DNA of 64,000 nt from Thalassotalea sp. 42_200_T64 (GCA_002162925.1 MABC01000030.1:62001-126000), one strand, 5' to 3'; shown: positions 16,671-26,611, counted from the stretch's first letter. Translations and numbers: made by a program. Notes: generated by a model not told the origin, from the sequence alone.

Positions 16671-16693
16671 AGTGTCGATAATATATCGACACT
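16671..16693. promoter_or_regulatory. Palindromic operator candidate for the GntR regulator
   Basis: AGTGTCGAT and ATCGACACT pair perfectly around AATAT. A second, shorter palindrome with the same TGTCGA core, ATTGTCGACAAT, lies at 16600-16611, upstream of the promoter. Two related palindromes bracketing the promoter fit autoregulation by the adjacent GntR protein. Confidence 0.6.
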
Positions 16694-16733
16694 AGTTAAA
16701 GATAATTAAATAGTTAAGTTAATAAAATATCCA

Positions 16734-17417
16734 ATGAATTTAAAAAATCCGGCTCGACAAGCCCCCATTACTACTGCCGATAAAATTTTTGAAACCATGC
16801 AACATGAAATTGTTGAGGGTGAGATTTTAGCGGGCAGTAAAATTAGTGAACCAGAACTTGCGAAAAAATATCAAGTAAGCCGTTCCACTCTGCGCGAAGC
16901 CTTAAACCGTCTAGAAAAATGTCATTTGATAGAACGTAAAGCCAATGTTGGCTCACGTGTTGTTGAGTGTTCGGTGCAAGGGTTATTGGAGATTTATCAG
17001 GTAAGGGAAGCATTAGAGGGTATGGCCTGTCGTCTGGCTGCGCAAAACATGCAAGATGATGAGATAGCTGAATTACAACAAGTGTTAAATGCTCACGGTA
17101 ATGAACAACAGCTTAAAGATGGTATTGCTTATTATCAGGAAGAAGGGGATTTAGATTTCCATTATCGGGTGATCCTTGGCAGCCATAATGAGCAATTAAT
17201 TAAAATTTTATGTGGTGAGCTTTATCACCTGGTTCGTATGTATCGTTGTCAATTTGGCATGAATAGCCCAAGAGCAACCCGTGCATACGATGAACACAAA
17301 GCCATAATGTACGCAATCGCTGATAGAGATGGAGAATTAGCTGAAATGTTAATGCGTCGTCACATCGCCGCTTCGCGTAAAAATATCGAGAATAAACTAG
17401 AAAAGGAAAGTGAATAA
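16734..17417 (+). CDS. GntR family regulator (FadR subfamily, FCD domain) of the propionate genes
   Basis: A 227-residue regulator with an N-terminal winged helix (about 10-80; [20 protein letters not shown] is the recognition region) and a C-terminal all-helical FCD ligand domain (about 85-215). FCD proteins bind organic acids or related metabolites, often with a metal held by histidines; DLDFHYRVI and MLMRRHI are suitable positions. It is the first gene of the prp operon, and prpB starts one base after its stop, so it very likely controls propionate catabolism. This replaces the sigma-54 activator PrpR of enterobacteria. The effector, probably a methylcitrate-cycle intermediate, is inferred. 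Confidence 0.9.
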   Translation: MNLKNPARQAPITTADKIFETMQHEIVEGEILAGSKISEPELAKKYQVSRSTLREALNRLEKCHLIERKANVGSRVVECSVQGLLEIYQVREALEGMACRLAAQNMQDDEIAELQQVLNAHGNEQQLKDGIAYYQEEGDLDFHYRVILGSHNEQLIKILCGELYHLVRMYRCQFGMNSPRATRAYDEHKAIMYAIADRDGELAEMLMRRHIAASRKNIENKLEKESE

Positions 17418-17418
17418 T

Positions 17419-18309
17419 ATGACAACACAATTATCACCAGGTGCTAAATTTCGTAAAGCATTAACAGACAACAAGCCTCTACAAGTCGTAGGTACCATTA
17501 ATGCTTATTGTGCAATGATGGCTGAGCAATTAGGTCATCAGGCTATTTACCTTTCAGGTGGTGGTGTTGCTAATGCATCCTACGGTTTACCTGATTTAGG
17601 CATGACATCATTAAACGATGTGGTTGCCGATGTACAACGTATTACTGCGGCATCTAGCTTGCCTCTTTTAGTGGATATTGATACTGGTTGGGGTGGTGCA
17701 TTTAACATTGCGAAAACCGTTCGTGATATGGAAAAAGCCGGTGCCGCGGCGGTTCATATTGAAGATCAGGTTGCACAAAAACGTTGTGGACACCGTCCTA
17801 ATAAAGAAATCGTTTCTACACAAGAAATGGTTGATCGTATCAAAGCGGCAGTAGATGCCCGTACCGATAAAGACTTTTTCATCATGGCCCGTACCGATGC
17901 ATTCGCGCAAGAAGGGTTAGACGCTGCCCTTGAACGTGCGAAAGCCTACGTTGCCGCTGGTGCCGACGGTATCTTCGCCGAAGCGGTTAAAACCGAAGAG
18001 CATTACCGGGCATTTACCCAAGCGCTCGACGTTCCGGTATTAGCGAATATTACCGAGTTTGGTCAAACCGAACTGTGGAATAAAGAACAACTGGGCGAGT
18101 GGGGCTGTGCCATGGTGCTTTACCCACTAAGTGCATTTCGTGCAATGAACAAAGCGGCAGAGTTAGTCTATAAAACCTTGCTAAGCGACGGCGATCAAAA
18201 AGCCGTAATTGATAATATGCAAACTCGCATGGACTTATACGATTACCTTGGCTACCACGATTACGAGCAAAAGCTCGATGCCTTATTCTCTGAAGGTAAA
18301 AACAAATAA
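17419..18309 (+). CDS. prpB: Methylisocitrate lyase
   Basis: PrpB cleaves 2-methylisocitrate to pyruvate and succinate, the last step of the methylcitrate cycle. The ATG at 17419 (296 residues, [15 protein letters not shown]) is preferred over a GTG three codons earlier that lies inside gntR. With this start, the catalytic cysteine of [11 protein letters not shown] is residue 123, as in E. coli PrpB. DIDTGWGG and IEDQ are the metal and substrate segments of the isocitrate lyase fold. The upstream AAAAGGAAAG inside gntR is its ribosome-binding site. Confidence 0.95.
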   Translation: MTTQLSPGAKFRKALTDNKPLQVVGTINAYCAMMAEQLGHQAIYLSGGGVANASYGLPDLGMTSLNDVVADVQRITAASSLPLLVDIDTGWGGAFNIAKTVRDMEKAGAAAVHIEDQVAQKRCGHRPNKEIVSTQEMVDRIKAAVDARTDKDFFIMARTDAFAQEGLDAALERAKAYVAAGADGIFAEAVKTEEHYRAFTQALDVPVLANITEFGQTELWNKEQLGEWGCAMVLYPLSAFRAMNKAAELVYKTLLSDGDQKAVIDNMQTRMDLYDYLGYHDYEQKLDALFSEGKNK

Positions 18310-18365
18310 ATATCGTTTGTTGCATAACGAATTAACGAATTATAAAAAATTGAAAGGAAAGTATT

Positions 18366-19490
18366 ATGAGTGATAAAAAAATTGGTGGCGCAGGTCTACG
18401 TGGTCAAAGTGCCGGTGAAACAAAATTATGTACCGTAGGTCAATCGGGTTCTGGTTTAACCTATTGCGGTTACGATGTATCCGATTTAGCGGATAACGCT
18501 ACCTTTGAAGAAGTCGCGTACTTGCTGTTCAATGGTGAGTTACCAAACCAGGCGCAACTGGATGCTTACAAAGCTGAACTGAAAACGATGCGTGATTTAC
18601 CACAATCACTTAAAGAAGTATTACAACACATACCAGCCGATGCACACCCTATGGATGTGATGCGTACCGGAGCTTCCTTTTTAGGTAACATTGAGCCAGA
18701 AGTTGATTTTTCTCAGCAAAATAAAGCGGCCAACCGTTTATTAGCGGCATTCCCGGCAATTATGACCTACTGGTACCGTTACTCACACGATGGTGTTGAG
18801 ATTGATTGTGTTACCGATGAAGATTCAATTGGTGGTCATTTCTTACGTTTGCTTACCGGCAAAACGCCGTCTGAATTGCACCGTCGTGTCATTGATGTAT
18901 CTCTTATTTTATATGCAGAGCATGAATTTAATGCTTCAACATTCACCGCCCGTGTTTGTGCCTCTACACTGTCTGACATGTACTCATGTGTTACTGCTGC
19001 CATCGGTTCATTACGTGGTCCACTGCACGGTGGTGCAAACGAAGCGGCAATGGCGATGATCCAAAAGTTCAAGTCTCCGAGCGACGCGAAAGAGCAAATG
19101 GCGGGTATGCTTGAGCGTAAAGAGAAAATTATGGGCTTTGGTCATGCGGTTTACCGTACCTCAGATCCACGTAATGTGATCATCAAAAAATGGTCAGAGC
19201 AATTATCGCAAGAATTTGGTGATTCATCACTTTACGACATTTCGGTGGCTTGTGAAGAGTACATGTGGGACACCAAAAAATTATTCTGTAATGCAGACTT
19301 TTTCCACGCCTCTGCGTACCACTTTATGGGGATTCCAACGAAACTATTTACACCGATCTTTGTGTGTTCACGTTTAACCGGTTGGGCCGCTCATGTCATG
19401 GAACAACGTGAAAACAACCGTATTATCCGTCCCAGTGCTGATTACACCGGTGTTGAGCCACGTACTGTTGGTCCTATTTCAGAAAGGTAA
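18366..19490 (+). CDS. prpC: 2-methylcitrate synthase
   Basis: PrpC condenses propionyl-CoA with oxaloacetate. The 374-residue protein has citrate-synthase signatures: GSLRGPLHGGANEAAM with one active-site histidine, MGFGHAVYRTSDPRN with the second, and the C-terminal RPSADYTGVEPRTVGPISER. The N-terminal GLRGQSAGETKLCTVGQSG block and the short length fit methylcitrate synthase rather than the 420-residue citrate synthase. It has a good GAAAGGAAAG ribosome-binding site. A long inverted repeat separates it from acnD. Confidence 0.95.
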   Translation: MSDKKIGGAGLRGQSAGETKLCTVGQSGSGLTYCGYDVSDLADNATFEEVAYLLFNGELPNQAQLDAYKAELKTMRDLPQSLKEVLQHIPADAHPMDVMRTGASFLGNIEPEVDFSQQNKAANRLLAAFPAIMTYWYRYSHDGVEIDCVTDEDSIGGHFLRLLTGKTPSELHRRVIDVSLILYAEHEFNASTFTARVCASTLSDMYSCVTAAIGSLRGPLHGGANEAAMAMIQKFKSPSDAKEQMAGMLERKEKIMGFGHAVYRTSDPRNVIIKKWSEQLSQEFGDSSLYDISVACEEYMWDTKKLFCNADFFHASAYHFMGIPTKLFTPIFVCSRLTGWAAHVMEQRENNRIIRPSADYTGVEPRTVGPISER

Positions 19491-19504
19491 GGGAATATAC
19501 TGGT

Positions 19505-19585
19505 TATTTGATTCTATTTCTACGTTTGAGCACGATTACATATACTTATATGCTCACATGTTCAGCCTTGAAATAGAATCAAATA
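19505..19585. repeat. Nested inverted repeat between prpC and acnD
   Basis: TATTTGATTCTATTTC (19505-19520) pairs with its exact complement at 19570-19585 over 16 bases. Inside the loop TGAGCA (19527-19532) pairs with TGCTCA (19551-19556). No T run follows, so it is not a standard terminator. In the mRNA it would form a two-tier structure between the two genes, able to shield the prpC 3' end or attenuate acnD. Confidence 0.65.
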
Positions 19586-19679
19586 CCGGCGCCTCATGTG
19601 AGAGTTTCCCTGCTAAAATTTAAAATAGAGTAAGACACATCTGTTTTGCTCCTTTAAACATTATTCTTTGGATAACGTT

Positions 19680-22283
19680 ATGAACTATGAATACCGCAAG
19701 CCACTTCCGGGTGCAAATATAGATTTTTTTGATACGCGTGCCGCGGTTGAAGCCATTACCCCCGGTAGCTATGTAAAATTACCTTATACGTCACGTGTAT
19801 TAGCTGAGCAATTAGTACGCCGCTGTAACCCTGAAACACTAACTGATTCTTTAAAGCAAATTATTGAAAGCAAGCAAGACTTAGATTTCCCCTGGTATCC
19901 AGCTCGCGTTGTTTGTCATGATATCTTAGGTCAAACCGCATTAGTTGATTTAGCGGGTCTTCGTGACGCCATCGCTGATCAAGGTGGAGATCCGGCAAAA
20001 ATTAACCCTGTTGTGCCAACACAACTTATTGTTGATCATTCATTAGCCGTAGAAGCGCCGGGTTTTGACCCTGAAGCCTTTGATAAAAACCGCTCAATTG
20101 AAGACCGCCGTAATGAACAGCGTTTTCACTTTATCGAGTGGACTAAAACTGCATTTAAAAACGTTGATGTCATTCCTGCCGGTAACGGTATCATGCATCA
20201 AATCAACTTAGAAAAAATGTCGCCAGTTATTCAAGCACGTGACGGTGTTGCTTTCCCCGATACGTGTGTCGGTACCGATAGCCATACGCCACATATTGAT
20301 GCCTTAGGTGTTATTGCTATTGGTGTTGGTGGCTTAGAAGCTGAAACTGTGATGCTTGGTCGTCCATCGATGATGCGTCTACCAAACATTATTGGTGTTA
20401 AGTTAACCGGTAAACGCCAACCAGGTATTACTGCTACCGATATGGTCTTAGCGATCACTGAATTTTTACGTAATGAAAAAGTAGTCTCTAGCTACTTAGA
20501 ATTCTTCGGTGAAGGTACTAAAGATTTAACCATTGGCGATAGAGCAACAATCTCAAATATGACACCTGAGTATGGTGCCTCAGCGGGGATGTTCTATATC
20601 GATGAACAAACCATTGATTACTTGAAGATCACAGGTCGCGAACCAGAACAAGTTGCGCTGGTAGAAACGTACGCCAAGCACACTGGTTTGTGGGCTGACG
20701 ACTTAAATGATGCGCAATACCCTCGTGTTATCGAATTTGATTTATCGACGGTATGTCGTAACTTGGCCGGTCCTTCTAATCCGCATCGTCGTTTAGCCAC
20801 AGCTGATTTAGCCTCGAAAGACATTGCTAAAGATTTAGACGTTTGTAAAGCACAAGAAGAGCAAGGTCAAATGCCAGATGGCGCCGTAATTATTGCTGCG
20901 ATCACCAGTTGTACTAACACTTCAAACCCTCGCAACGTAGTTGCGGCAGGCCTTGTTGCCAAACGTGCTAATGAGTTAGGCCTGGTACGTAAACCTTGGG
21001 TTAAAACGTCATTTGCTCCGGGTTCAAAAGTCGCAAAACTTTATTTAGAAGACTCAGGTTTATTGCCTGAAATGGAAAAATTAGGGTTTGGTATTGTAGG
21101 TTACGCATGTACTACCTGTAATGGTATGAGTGGTGCATTAGATCCGAAAATCCAACAAGAAATTATTGACCGCGATTTATACTCAACAGCAGTATTATCG
21201 GGTAACCGTAACTTTGATGGTCGTATTCACCCCCACGCAAAACAAGCATTCCTGGCGTCACCGCCATTAGTCGTTGCTTACGCTATTGCCGGTACGATGC
21301 GTTTTGATATTGAAAAAGACGTATTAGGACAAGACCAAAACGGTAACGACATCACTTTGAAAGATATTTGGCCAAGTGATGAAGAAATCGATGCCATTGT
21401 TGCGGCAAGCGTTAAGCCTGAGCAGTTCAAAAAAGTCTACACACCAATGTTCGATTTAGGTGCGTTTGAACCTGCTGAAAGTCCGTTATACGACTGGGAT
21501 GAAACAAGTACTTATATTCGTCGCCCTCCGTACTGGGAAGGTGCATTAGCGGGTGAACGTACGATGAAAGGCATGGTGCCGTTAGCGGTTCTGGGTGACA
21601 ACATCACCACCGATCATTTATCGCCATCTAATGCGATTCAATTAAACAGTGCAGCGGGTGCTTATTTAGATAAAATGGGCTTGCCAGAAGCTGATTTTAA
21701 TTCATACGCAACGCATCGCGGCGATCACTTAACTGCGCAACGTGCGACTTTTGCTAATCCAAAATTATTTAACGAAATGTGTCGTGATGATAACGGTGAA
21801 GTAAAACAAGGCTCTCTAGCTCGTATCGAGCCAGAAGGTACTGAATCACGTATGTGGGAAGCTATTGAAACGTATATGGAGCGCAAGCAGCCATTAATCA
21901 TCATCGCGGGTGCTGACTACGGTCAAGGCTCTTCACGTGACTGGGCTGCAAAAGGTGTTCGCTTAGCCGGTGTTGAAGTGATTGTTTCTGAAGGCTTTGA
22001 GCGAATTCACCGTACTAACTTAGTAGGTATGGGTGTATTACCACTAGAATTTACTCACGGTGAAACTCGCCACACTTACAACATTGATGGTACTGAAACT
22101 TACGACGTTACTGGTTCTACTGCACCAGGTGCAGCAATGACTGTGATAATGACTCGTCGTAATGGCGAAGTAATAGAAATTCCAGTGAAGTGTCGTTTAG
22201 ATACTGCTGAAGAAGTTTCTGTTTACGCAGCCGGCGGGGTATTACAAAAGTTCGCCAACGACTTCCTCGAGTCTAATGCCTAA
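19680..22283 (+). CDS. acnD: 2-methylcitrate dehydratase, Fe/S-dependent (AcnD)
   Basis: AcnD, with PrpF, replaces PrpD for dehydration of 2-methylcitrate. The ATG at 19680 gives 867 residues starting MNYEYRKPLPGANIDFFDTR; a TTG four codons upstream is less likely. The [4Fe-4S] cysteines are residues 411 (ITSCTNTSNP), 477 and 480 (CTTCNG). The aconitase swivel domain holds QGSSRDWAAKG and the FERIHRTNLVGMGVLPL block. The gene lies 189 bases from prpC across a long inverted repeat, and 154 bases before prpF. Confidence 0.95.
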   Translation: MNYEYRKPLPGANIDFFDTRAAVEAITPGSYVKLPYTSRVLAEQLVRRCNPETLTDSLKQIIESKQDLDFPWYPARVVCHDILGQTALVDLAGLRDAIADQGGDPAKINPVVPTQLIVDHSLAVEAPGFDPEAFDKNRSIEDRRNEQRFHFIEWTKTAFKNVDVIPAGNGIMHQINLEKMSPVIQARDGVAFPDTCVGTDSHTPHIDALGVIAIGVGGLEAETVMLGRPSMMRLPNIIGVKLTGKRQPGITATDMVLAITEFLRNEKVVSSYLEFFGEGTKDLTIGDRATISNMTPEYGASAGMFYIDEQTIDYLKITGREPEQVALVETYAKHTGLWADDLNDAQYPRVIEFDLSTVCRNLAGPSNPHRRLATADLASKDIAKDLDVCKAQEEQGQMPDGAVIIAAITSCTNTSNPRNVVAAGLVAKRANELGLVRKPWVKTSFAPGSKVAKLYLEDSGLLPEMEKLGFGIVGYACTTCNGMSGALDPKIQQEIIDRDLYSTAVLSGNRNFDGRIHPHAKQAFLASPPLVVAYAIAGTMRFDIEKDVLGQDQNGNDITLKDIWPSDEEIDAIVAASVKPEQFKKVYTPMFDLGAFEPAESPLYDWDETSTYIRRPPYWEGALAGERTMKGMVPLAVLGDNITTDHLSPSNAIQLNSAAGAYLDKMGLPEADFNSYATHRGDHLTAQRATFANPKLFNEMCRDDNGEVKQGSLARIEPEGTESRMWEAIETYMERKQPLIIIAGADYGQGSSRDWAAKGVRLAGVEVIVSEGFERIHRTNLVGMGVLPLEFTHGETRHTYNIDGTETYDVTGSTAPGAAMTVIMTRRNGEVIEIPVKCRLDTAEEVSVYAAGGVLQKFANDFLESNA

Positions 22284-22310
22284 ACGTTTATTTACATTGA
22301 TAGCTGCGTT

Positions 22311-22347
22311 GGCTGTACTCACGTGGTAAACCAAGCTCCGTGCAGCC
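22311..22347. repeat. Hairpin between acnD and prpF
   Basis: GGCTG and CAGCC, then CACG and CGTG, pair in an interrupted stem within the 154-base acnD-prpF gap. There is no T run. It may be a processing or stability element, or a remnant of a dispersed repeat; only one copy is in the window. Confidence 0.35.
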
Positions 22348-22437
22348 GCCTTGCTCTCAATGCCAATAATTCGTCTAGTCATCAAACTCTATTGCTGATT
22401 TTTTATCTCAAAATTAAATAACTAAAAGGAGAGAGCA

Positions 22438-23616
22438 ATGGCTCAAGTTCCTCAAGTAAAGATCCCTGCTACGTACATTCGTGGTGGTACATCAAAGGGT
22501 GTATTTTTTAATTTAACCGATTTACCAGAGCGTTGTCAGGTTGCTGGTGAGCCTCGTGACAACATGTTATTGCGCGTAATCGGTAGTCCAGATCCGTACG
22601 GTAAACAAACCGATGGTATGGGCGGTGCAACATCAAGTACCAGTAAAACTGTTATTTTGGCCAAATCTGAACAAGCAGATCACGATGTTGACTATTTATT
22701 TGGTCAAGTCGCCATTGATAAAGCATTCGTTGATTGGTCGGGTAACTGCGGTAACTTAACGGCAGCAGTTGGCTCTTTTGCCATTATGTCGGGTTTAGTA
22801 AACCCTGAACGTATTCCTGATAATGGTGTATGCACGGTGCGCATTTGGCAGAAAAATATTTCTAAAACTATCATCGCGCAAGTTCCGATCACCAATGGTG
22901 AAGTACAAGAAACCGGTGATTTCGAATTAGATGGCGTAACGTTCCCGGCAGCCGAAGTACCGGTTGAATTTATCGCCCCAGTTGACCCATCAGAGGCAAT
23001 GTTCCCTACTGGTAATGTTGTTGATGATTTAGAAGTACCTGGTATAGGTACGTTTAAAGCAACGATGATCACTGCTGGTATTCCAACCATTTTCTTAAAT
23101 GCAGAAGACATTGGTTATCAAGGTACCGAACTACAAGAAGCGATTAATGGCAGTGATGAGATCCTAAGCTGGTTTGAAACCATTCGTGCTCATGGCGCAA
23201 TTAAGATGGGGTTGATTGCTGATCTATCTGAGGCAAAAGATCGCCAACATACACCTAAAGTTGCCTTCGTATCACCAGCTAAAGCTTATACCTCATCAAG
23301 TGGTAAAAACATCACAGAAAATGACATCGACTTAAACGTTCGTGCATTATCTATGGGTAAACTACATCATGCGATGATGGGCACAGCTGCCGTGGCTATT
23401 GGTACTGCTGCGGCAATACCGGGTACATTAGTGAATGTAGCTGCCGGTGGTGGTGATCGTAATTCGGTAACGTTTGGACATCCTTCAGGTACATTAAAAG
23501 TTGGTGCCGAAGCCAGTAACAATGAAGGTAGTTGGACAGTAAATAAAGCGATTATGAGCCGCAGTACCCGCGTACTAATGGAAGGCTGGGTAAGAATTCC
23601 CGGCGATTGCTTCTAA
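22438..23616 (+). CDS. prpF: 2-methylaconitate cis-trans isomerase PrpF
   Basis: PrpF converts the 2-methylaconitate isomer released by AcnD into the form used next in the pathway. The 392-residue protein has the diaminopimelate-epimerase-like double fold of the family. It starts VKIPATYIRGGTSKGVFFNL and holds SPDPYGKQTDGMGGATSSTSK, VDWSGNCGNLTAAVG with the conserved cysteine, and GGGDRNSVTFGHPSG near the end. A strong AAAAGGAGAG ribosome-binding site precedes it. It is the last gene of the prp operon and a terminator follows. Its presence next to acnD explains why no prpD is present. Confidence 0.95.
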   Translation: MAQVPQVKIPATYIRGGTSKGVFFNLTDLPERCQVAGEPRDNMLLRVIGSPDPYGKQTDGMGGATSSTSKTVILAKSEQADHDVDYLFGQVAIDKAFVDWSGNCGNLTAAVGSFAIMSGLVNPERIPDNGVCTVRIWQKNISKTIIAQVPITNGEVQETGDFELDGVTFPAAEVPVEFIAPVDPSEAMFPTGNVVDDLEVPGIGTFKATMITAGIPTIFLNAEDIGYQGTELQEAINGSDEILSWFETIRAHGAIKMGLIADLSEAKDRQHTPKVAFVSPAKAYTSSSGKNITENDIDLNVRALSMGKLHHAMMGTAAVAIGTAAAIPGTLVNVAAGGGDRNSVTFGHPSGTLKVGAEASNNEGSWTVNKAIMSRSTRVLMEGWVRIPGDCF

Positions 23617-23649
23617 TTTCCATTTGCTCGTTAACTAGAAACTTCGATG

Positions 23650-23690
23650 AAGCCCTAATTTTTCATTATACCAATTAGGGCTTTTATCGT
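23650..23690 (+). terminator. Terminator of the prp operon
   Basis: AAGCCCTAATT (23650-23660) pairs exactly with AATTAGGGCTT (23673-23683) around a 12-base loop, followed by TTATCGTTTTT. It overlaps the 3' end of the MocR relic on the other strand and may act in both directions. Confidence 0.7.
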
Positions 23691-25081
23691 TTTTAAAGCC
23701 GTTAGCCGCTCACCAATAAAGGGGTGGTTAAAACTAATCCTTAGACAGTTTTTATAATGACCAGAGCATGAAAATAATTGTCCAGGTGTGAGGGTGATGT
23801 TTTTTCTAACGCTTTTGCATAGAGTTTGGTGGTATCAATGTTTTCACTAAATTCTACCCACAAAGCAAGCCCGCCTTGGGGCAGCGTATACTTTACCGAG
23901 TTAGGCCAATACTGCAAAATTGCCGCCAGCAATTGATTACGTTGATCAAGCAATGTGCTGGTAAAACTGGCGATATGTCGCTTGAAGTGACCATTAAGCA
24001 TAAACTCAGCGATGGCTTCTTGCTGTACTCGACTACTGGCCAGTTGACTGGTTAATTTCAAACGGATGATGTCTTTGTGCCAACGGCCTCCGGCAACCCA
24101 GCCAATGCGTAAATCGCGAGACAGAGATTTCGAAAAAGAGCTGCATAAAATTACCCTGTCTTGACTATCAAAGGCTTTCAGTGGCGGGTGATTATCGGAA
24201 TTAGCACTGCTATCGAATACCAGTTCGCCATAAATATCGTCTTCGATCACCGCAAAGTCATGGTCATTAGCGATAGCGACTAACGCTTTTCTGTTGGCCA
24301 CACTCATTAGAGCTCCCGTAGGAGTCGAAAACGATGGCGTAACCACAACCGCGCTAATTTTCCATTTATCAAGAGCGGATTCGAGCGCACCTAGGTCTAA
24401 CCCGGTAACCGGGAAGGCAGGGATCTCGATGATATTAAGTTGTAATTGTTCTAACAATTGTATTACCCCGTAAAAGCCAGGGCTTTCTACGGCAACGTTA
24501 TCTCCCGGTTTACATACGGTAAATAACGACAAAAATAGCGCATGTTGGCAACCCGCAGTAATACATAAATCGTCTTCATTTATGATCAGCCCTCTGCTTC
24601 TGTATCTATCTTTTATCTGCAATCGTAACGACGGCAAACCAACCGGCGAGTCATAATACGATGCTTTTATGAAAGGCTTTTGTTTTGCTACGCGACTCAG
24701 GTCACGGTTTAGTTGTAATAGGTGTTTTGATTGATACTGCTCTTTAGCGCTAGGCAGAATATCAAAGGCGGCACTATGACTCATGATCTCAAAGAAAATT
24801 TGTGGAATGCTGACTTCAACAGCTTGTAAAGGTGTTTCGAGCTTTTGCGGTGGTTTATTTTCAACAGGTTTAAAGGTAATAAAAAATCCTAAGCGAGGTT
24901 TGGCGGTAATCTAGCCAGATTTTTCTAATTCAATTAAGGCTCTAATCACCGTATTTTTAGAAACCCCGTATTCAGCCGTTAGTATCCTGATTGCTGGCAG
25001 TTTTTCGCCATACTGAAACATTTGGCTTTCGATTTTCAGGATCAGTGTTGACGCTAACTTTCCAAACTTACTGGTTTTCAT
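23655..25081 (-). pseudogene. MocR family regulator (GntR helix-turn-helix plus aminotransferase), inactivated
   Basis: The minus-strand frame starts at ATG 25081 with a GntR winged helix (GEKLPAIRILTAEYGVSKNT). Codon 57 is TAG (24911-24913) in LEKSG-stop-ITAKPRLGFF, where leucine is expected. The same frame then runs through a fold-type I aminotransferase domain with the PLP lysine in SSFSKSLSRDLRIGW. At the six-T run 23800-23805 the expected C-terminus is one frame away: EKNITLTPGQLFSCSGHYKN...LRISFNHPFIGERLTALK, ending at 23655. One base has been lost there. Two independent lesions make it a real pseudogene rather than one misread base. It is divergent from the equally damaged ccoG-like gene. 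Confidence 0.85.
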
Positions 25082-25093
25082 CAATAATACCGA

Positions 25094-25130
25094 CTGTACC
25101 CTATATATTTAATTTTCCTGTACCTGTCCC
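25094..25130. promoter_or_regulatory. CTGTACC direct repeats between the MocR and CcoG relics
   Basis: CTGTACC occurs at 25094-25100 and 25118-25124, 24 bases apart, and CTGTCCC follows at 25124-25130. MocR proteins commonly bind direct repeats in the region they share with a divergent target, so this is a plausible old operator. Confidence 0.4.
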
Positions 25131-25203
25131 CTAAGTTAACACAAATTAAAATACTGCTCAATTTCCATAGACGCATTAGCCCTGAGTGGCTGGGAGTAGA
25201 GTG

Positions 25204-26529
25204 ATGGTGCAAAAGACCTCAGCAGATAAATACAATGTTATTTTTCAAACCAAGGCAATCGACGATAAAATTTATATCAAAGAGCAAAAAGGCTTTTACC
25301 AAAGTATTCGTCGTTATTTAAGTGTTGGCTTAATGTTGTTGTTTATTGTTACTCCGTTTATTAAATATCAGGGTAACAAGCGATTTTATTCGATGTTGAA
25401 GCACAGACCTAAAAGTTCTCTCCTATTATTTTTACCCGCAAGATTTACTGATTTTTACCTTCCTCTTTATTATGGCGGCCTTTGCCTTGTTTTATGTCGC
25501 CAGTAAATACGGTCGTATTTGGTGCGGCTTTGCTTGCCCACAAATGGTTTGGACACTATTGTTTTTATGGATTGAAAACCGAATTGAGGGCAATAGGCAA
25601 CAAAGGATCAAATTGGACAAATCAAAACTCAGCATAGAAAAATTGGCTGAAAAGCTGATCAAGCACAGTATTTGGCTAACAGTTTCACTAATCACTGGGC
25701 TGATATTTATGTCATATTTTGTTGCCGCAGAGCAAATCTACATCGATTTTATCACCTTAAATACAACTTCGCTGATTACTGGTTGGGTGTTGTTTTTTAC
25801 TCTTTGTACTTATGTTAATGCGAGTTGGATACGCGATAAAATGTGCCAACATATGTGTCCATATGCTCGTTTTCAATCGGTAATGTTTAGCGATGCAACC
25901 TCCACAGTGACTTATGATAACCAACGTGGTGAAAGTAGGGGGCCAAGAAAGCTTAATCAAGTAAAGCCGCAAGGGCTCGGCGATTGTGTCGACTGTAATT
26001 TGTGTGTGCAGGTATGTCCGGTAGGGATAGATATTCGTGATGGCCTGCAATATGATTGCATTAATTGTGGGCTTTGTATTGATGCTTGTGATGAAACCAT
26101 GAGCAAATTTTCTTATGGCAAAGAACTGATTCGCTTTGCCAGTGAAACAGAGCAGCACAATGATGCGAAAGCAAAATACGGATATATAGCGCTGTTACTG
26201 ATTTGTGTTGGTTTTATGGCAAGCTGGCTACACAATCGCAGTGAATTTGAAGTGTCGGTGCTGAAAGATAGAAATGCACTCTATCGGGTTAATGAGCTTG
26301 GGGAAATTGAAAATTCCTATCAGTTAAAAATCTTAAACAAGTCTGACACTAAGGGGCATTTCAAGCTGAGTTACCAAGGGCTAGAAGGTTTTAGGATTGA
26401 ATCGGAAAAAAACTTAATCGTTGAGCCGCAACAGATATCGAATTATACCGTTACTTTATTTTGCAGGATGAAAGCGAAGTACATCAACCTCTGATTACTC
26501 AATCTACTTTTAATTCAAGGATGAATTAA
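25204..26529 (+). pseudogene. CcoG/RdxA-like polyferredoxin, with three one-base deletions
   Basis: CcoG-type proteins are membrane Fe-S proteins that help copper reduction for cbb3 oxidase assembly. The first frame (from ATG 25204) gives the N-terminus to FIKYQG. After one lost base near 25375 the next frame reads QAILFDVEAQT. After a second near 25409 the third reads LKVLSYYFYPQDLLIFTFLF and runs on through WCGFACPQMVWT. It also holds the two ferredoxin motifs CVDCNLCVQVCPVG and CINCGLCIDACD. Near the T run 26459-26462 a third lost base hides the tail DESEVHQPLITQSTF. No ccoNOQP genes are nearby. Its 3' end runs into the first 50-base repeat. Sequence errors could explain one lesion, hardly three. 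Confidence 0.85.
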
Positions 26530-26611
26530 CTTAGAATTACCAAGGAGGGTATAAATTCTGTTAATTCAAGGATGAATTAATTTTGAATCGCCAAGGACTG
26601 CAATGATTCTG
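26511..26611. repeat. 50-base repeat, two tandem copies (A and B)
   Basis: Copy A is 26511-26560 and copy B is 26562-26611, both exactly 50 bases. Both open TAATTCAAGGATGAATTA, which contains TAATTCA paired with TGAATTA, and end ATTCTG. They align without gaps to 31790-31839 and 39893-39942. Copy A overlaps the 3' end of the CcoG relic. Confidence 0.85.

Noticed and set aside
19680-23616. A missing prpD as a broken propionate pathway
   Set aside because: AcnD and PrpF together replace PrpD, so the cycle is complete.
26511-26611. Two adjacent 50-base repeats as a possible CRISPR array
   Set aside because: There is no spacer between them, only two units are present, and no cas genes are nearby.
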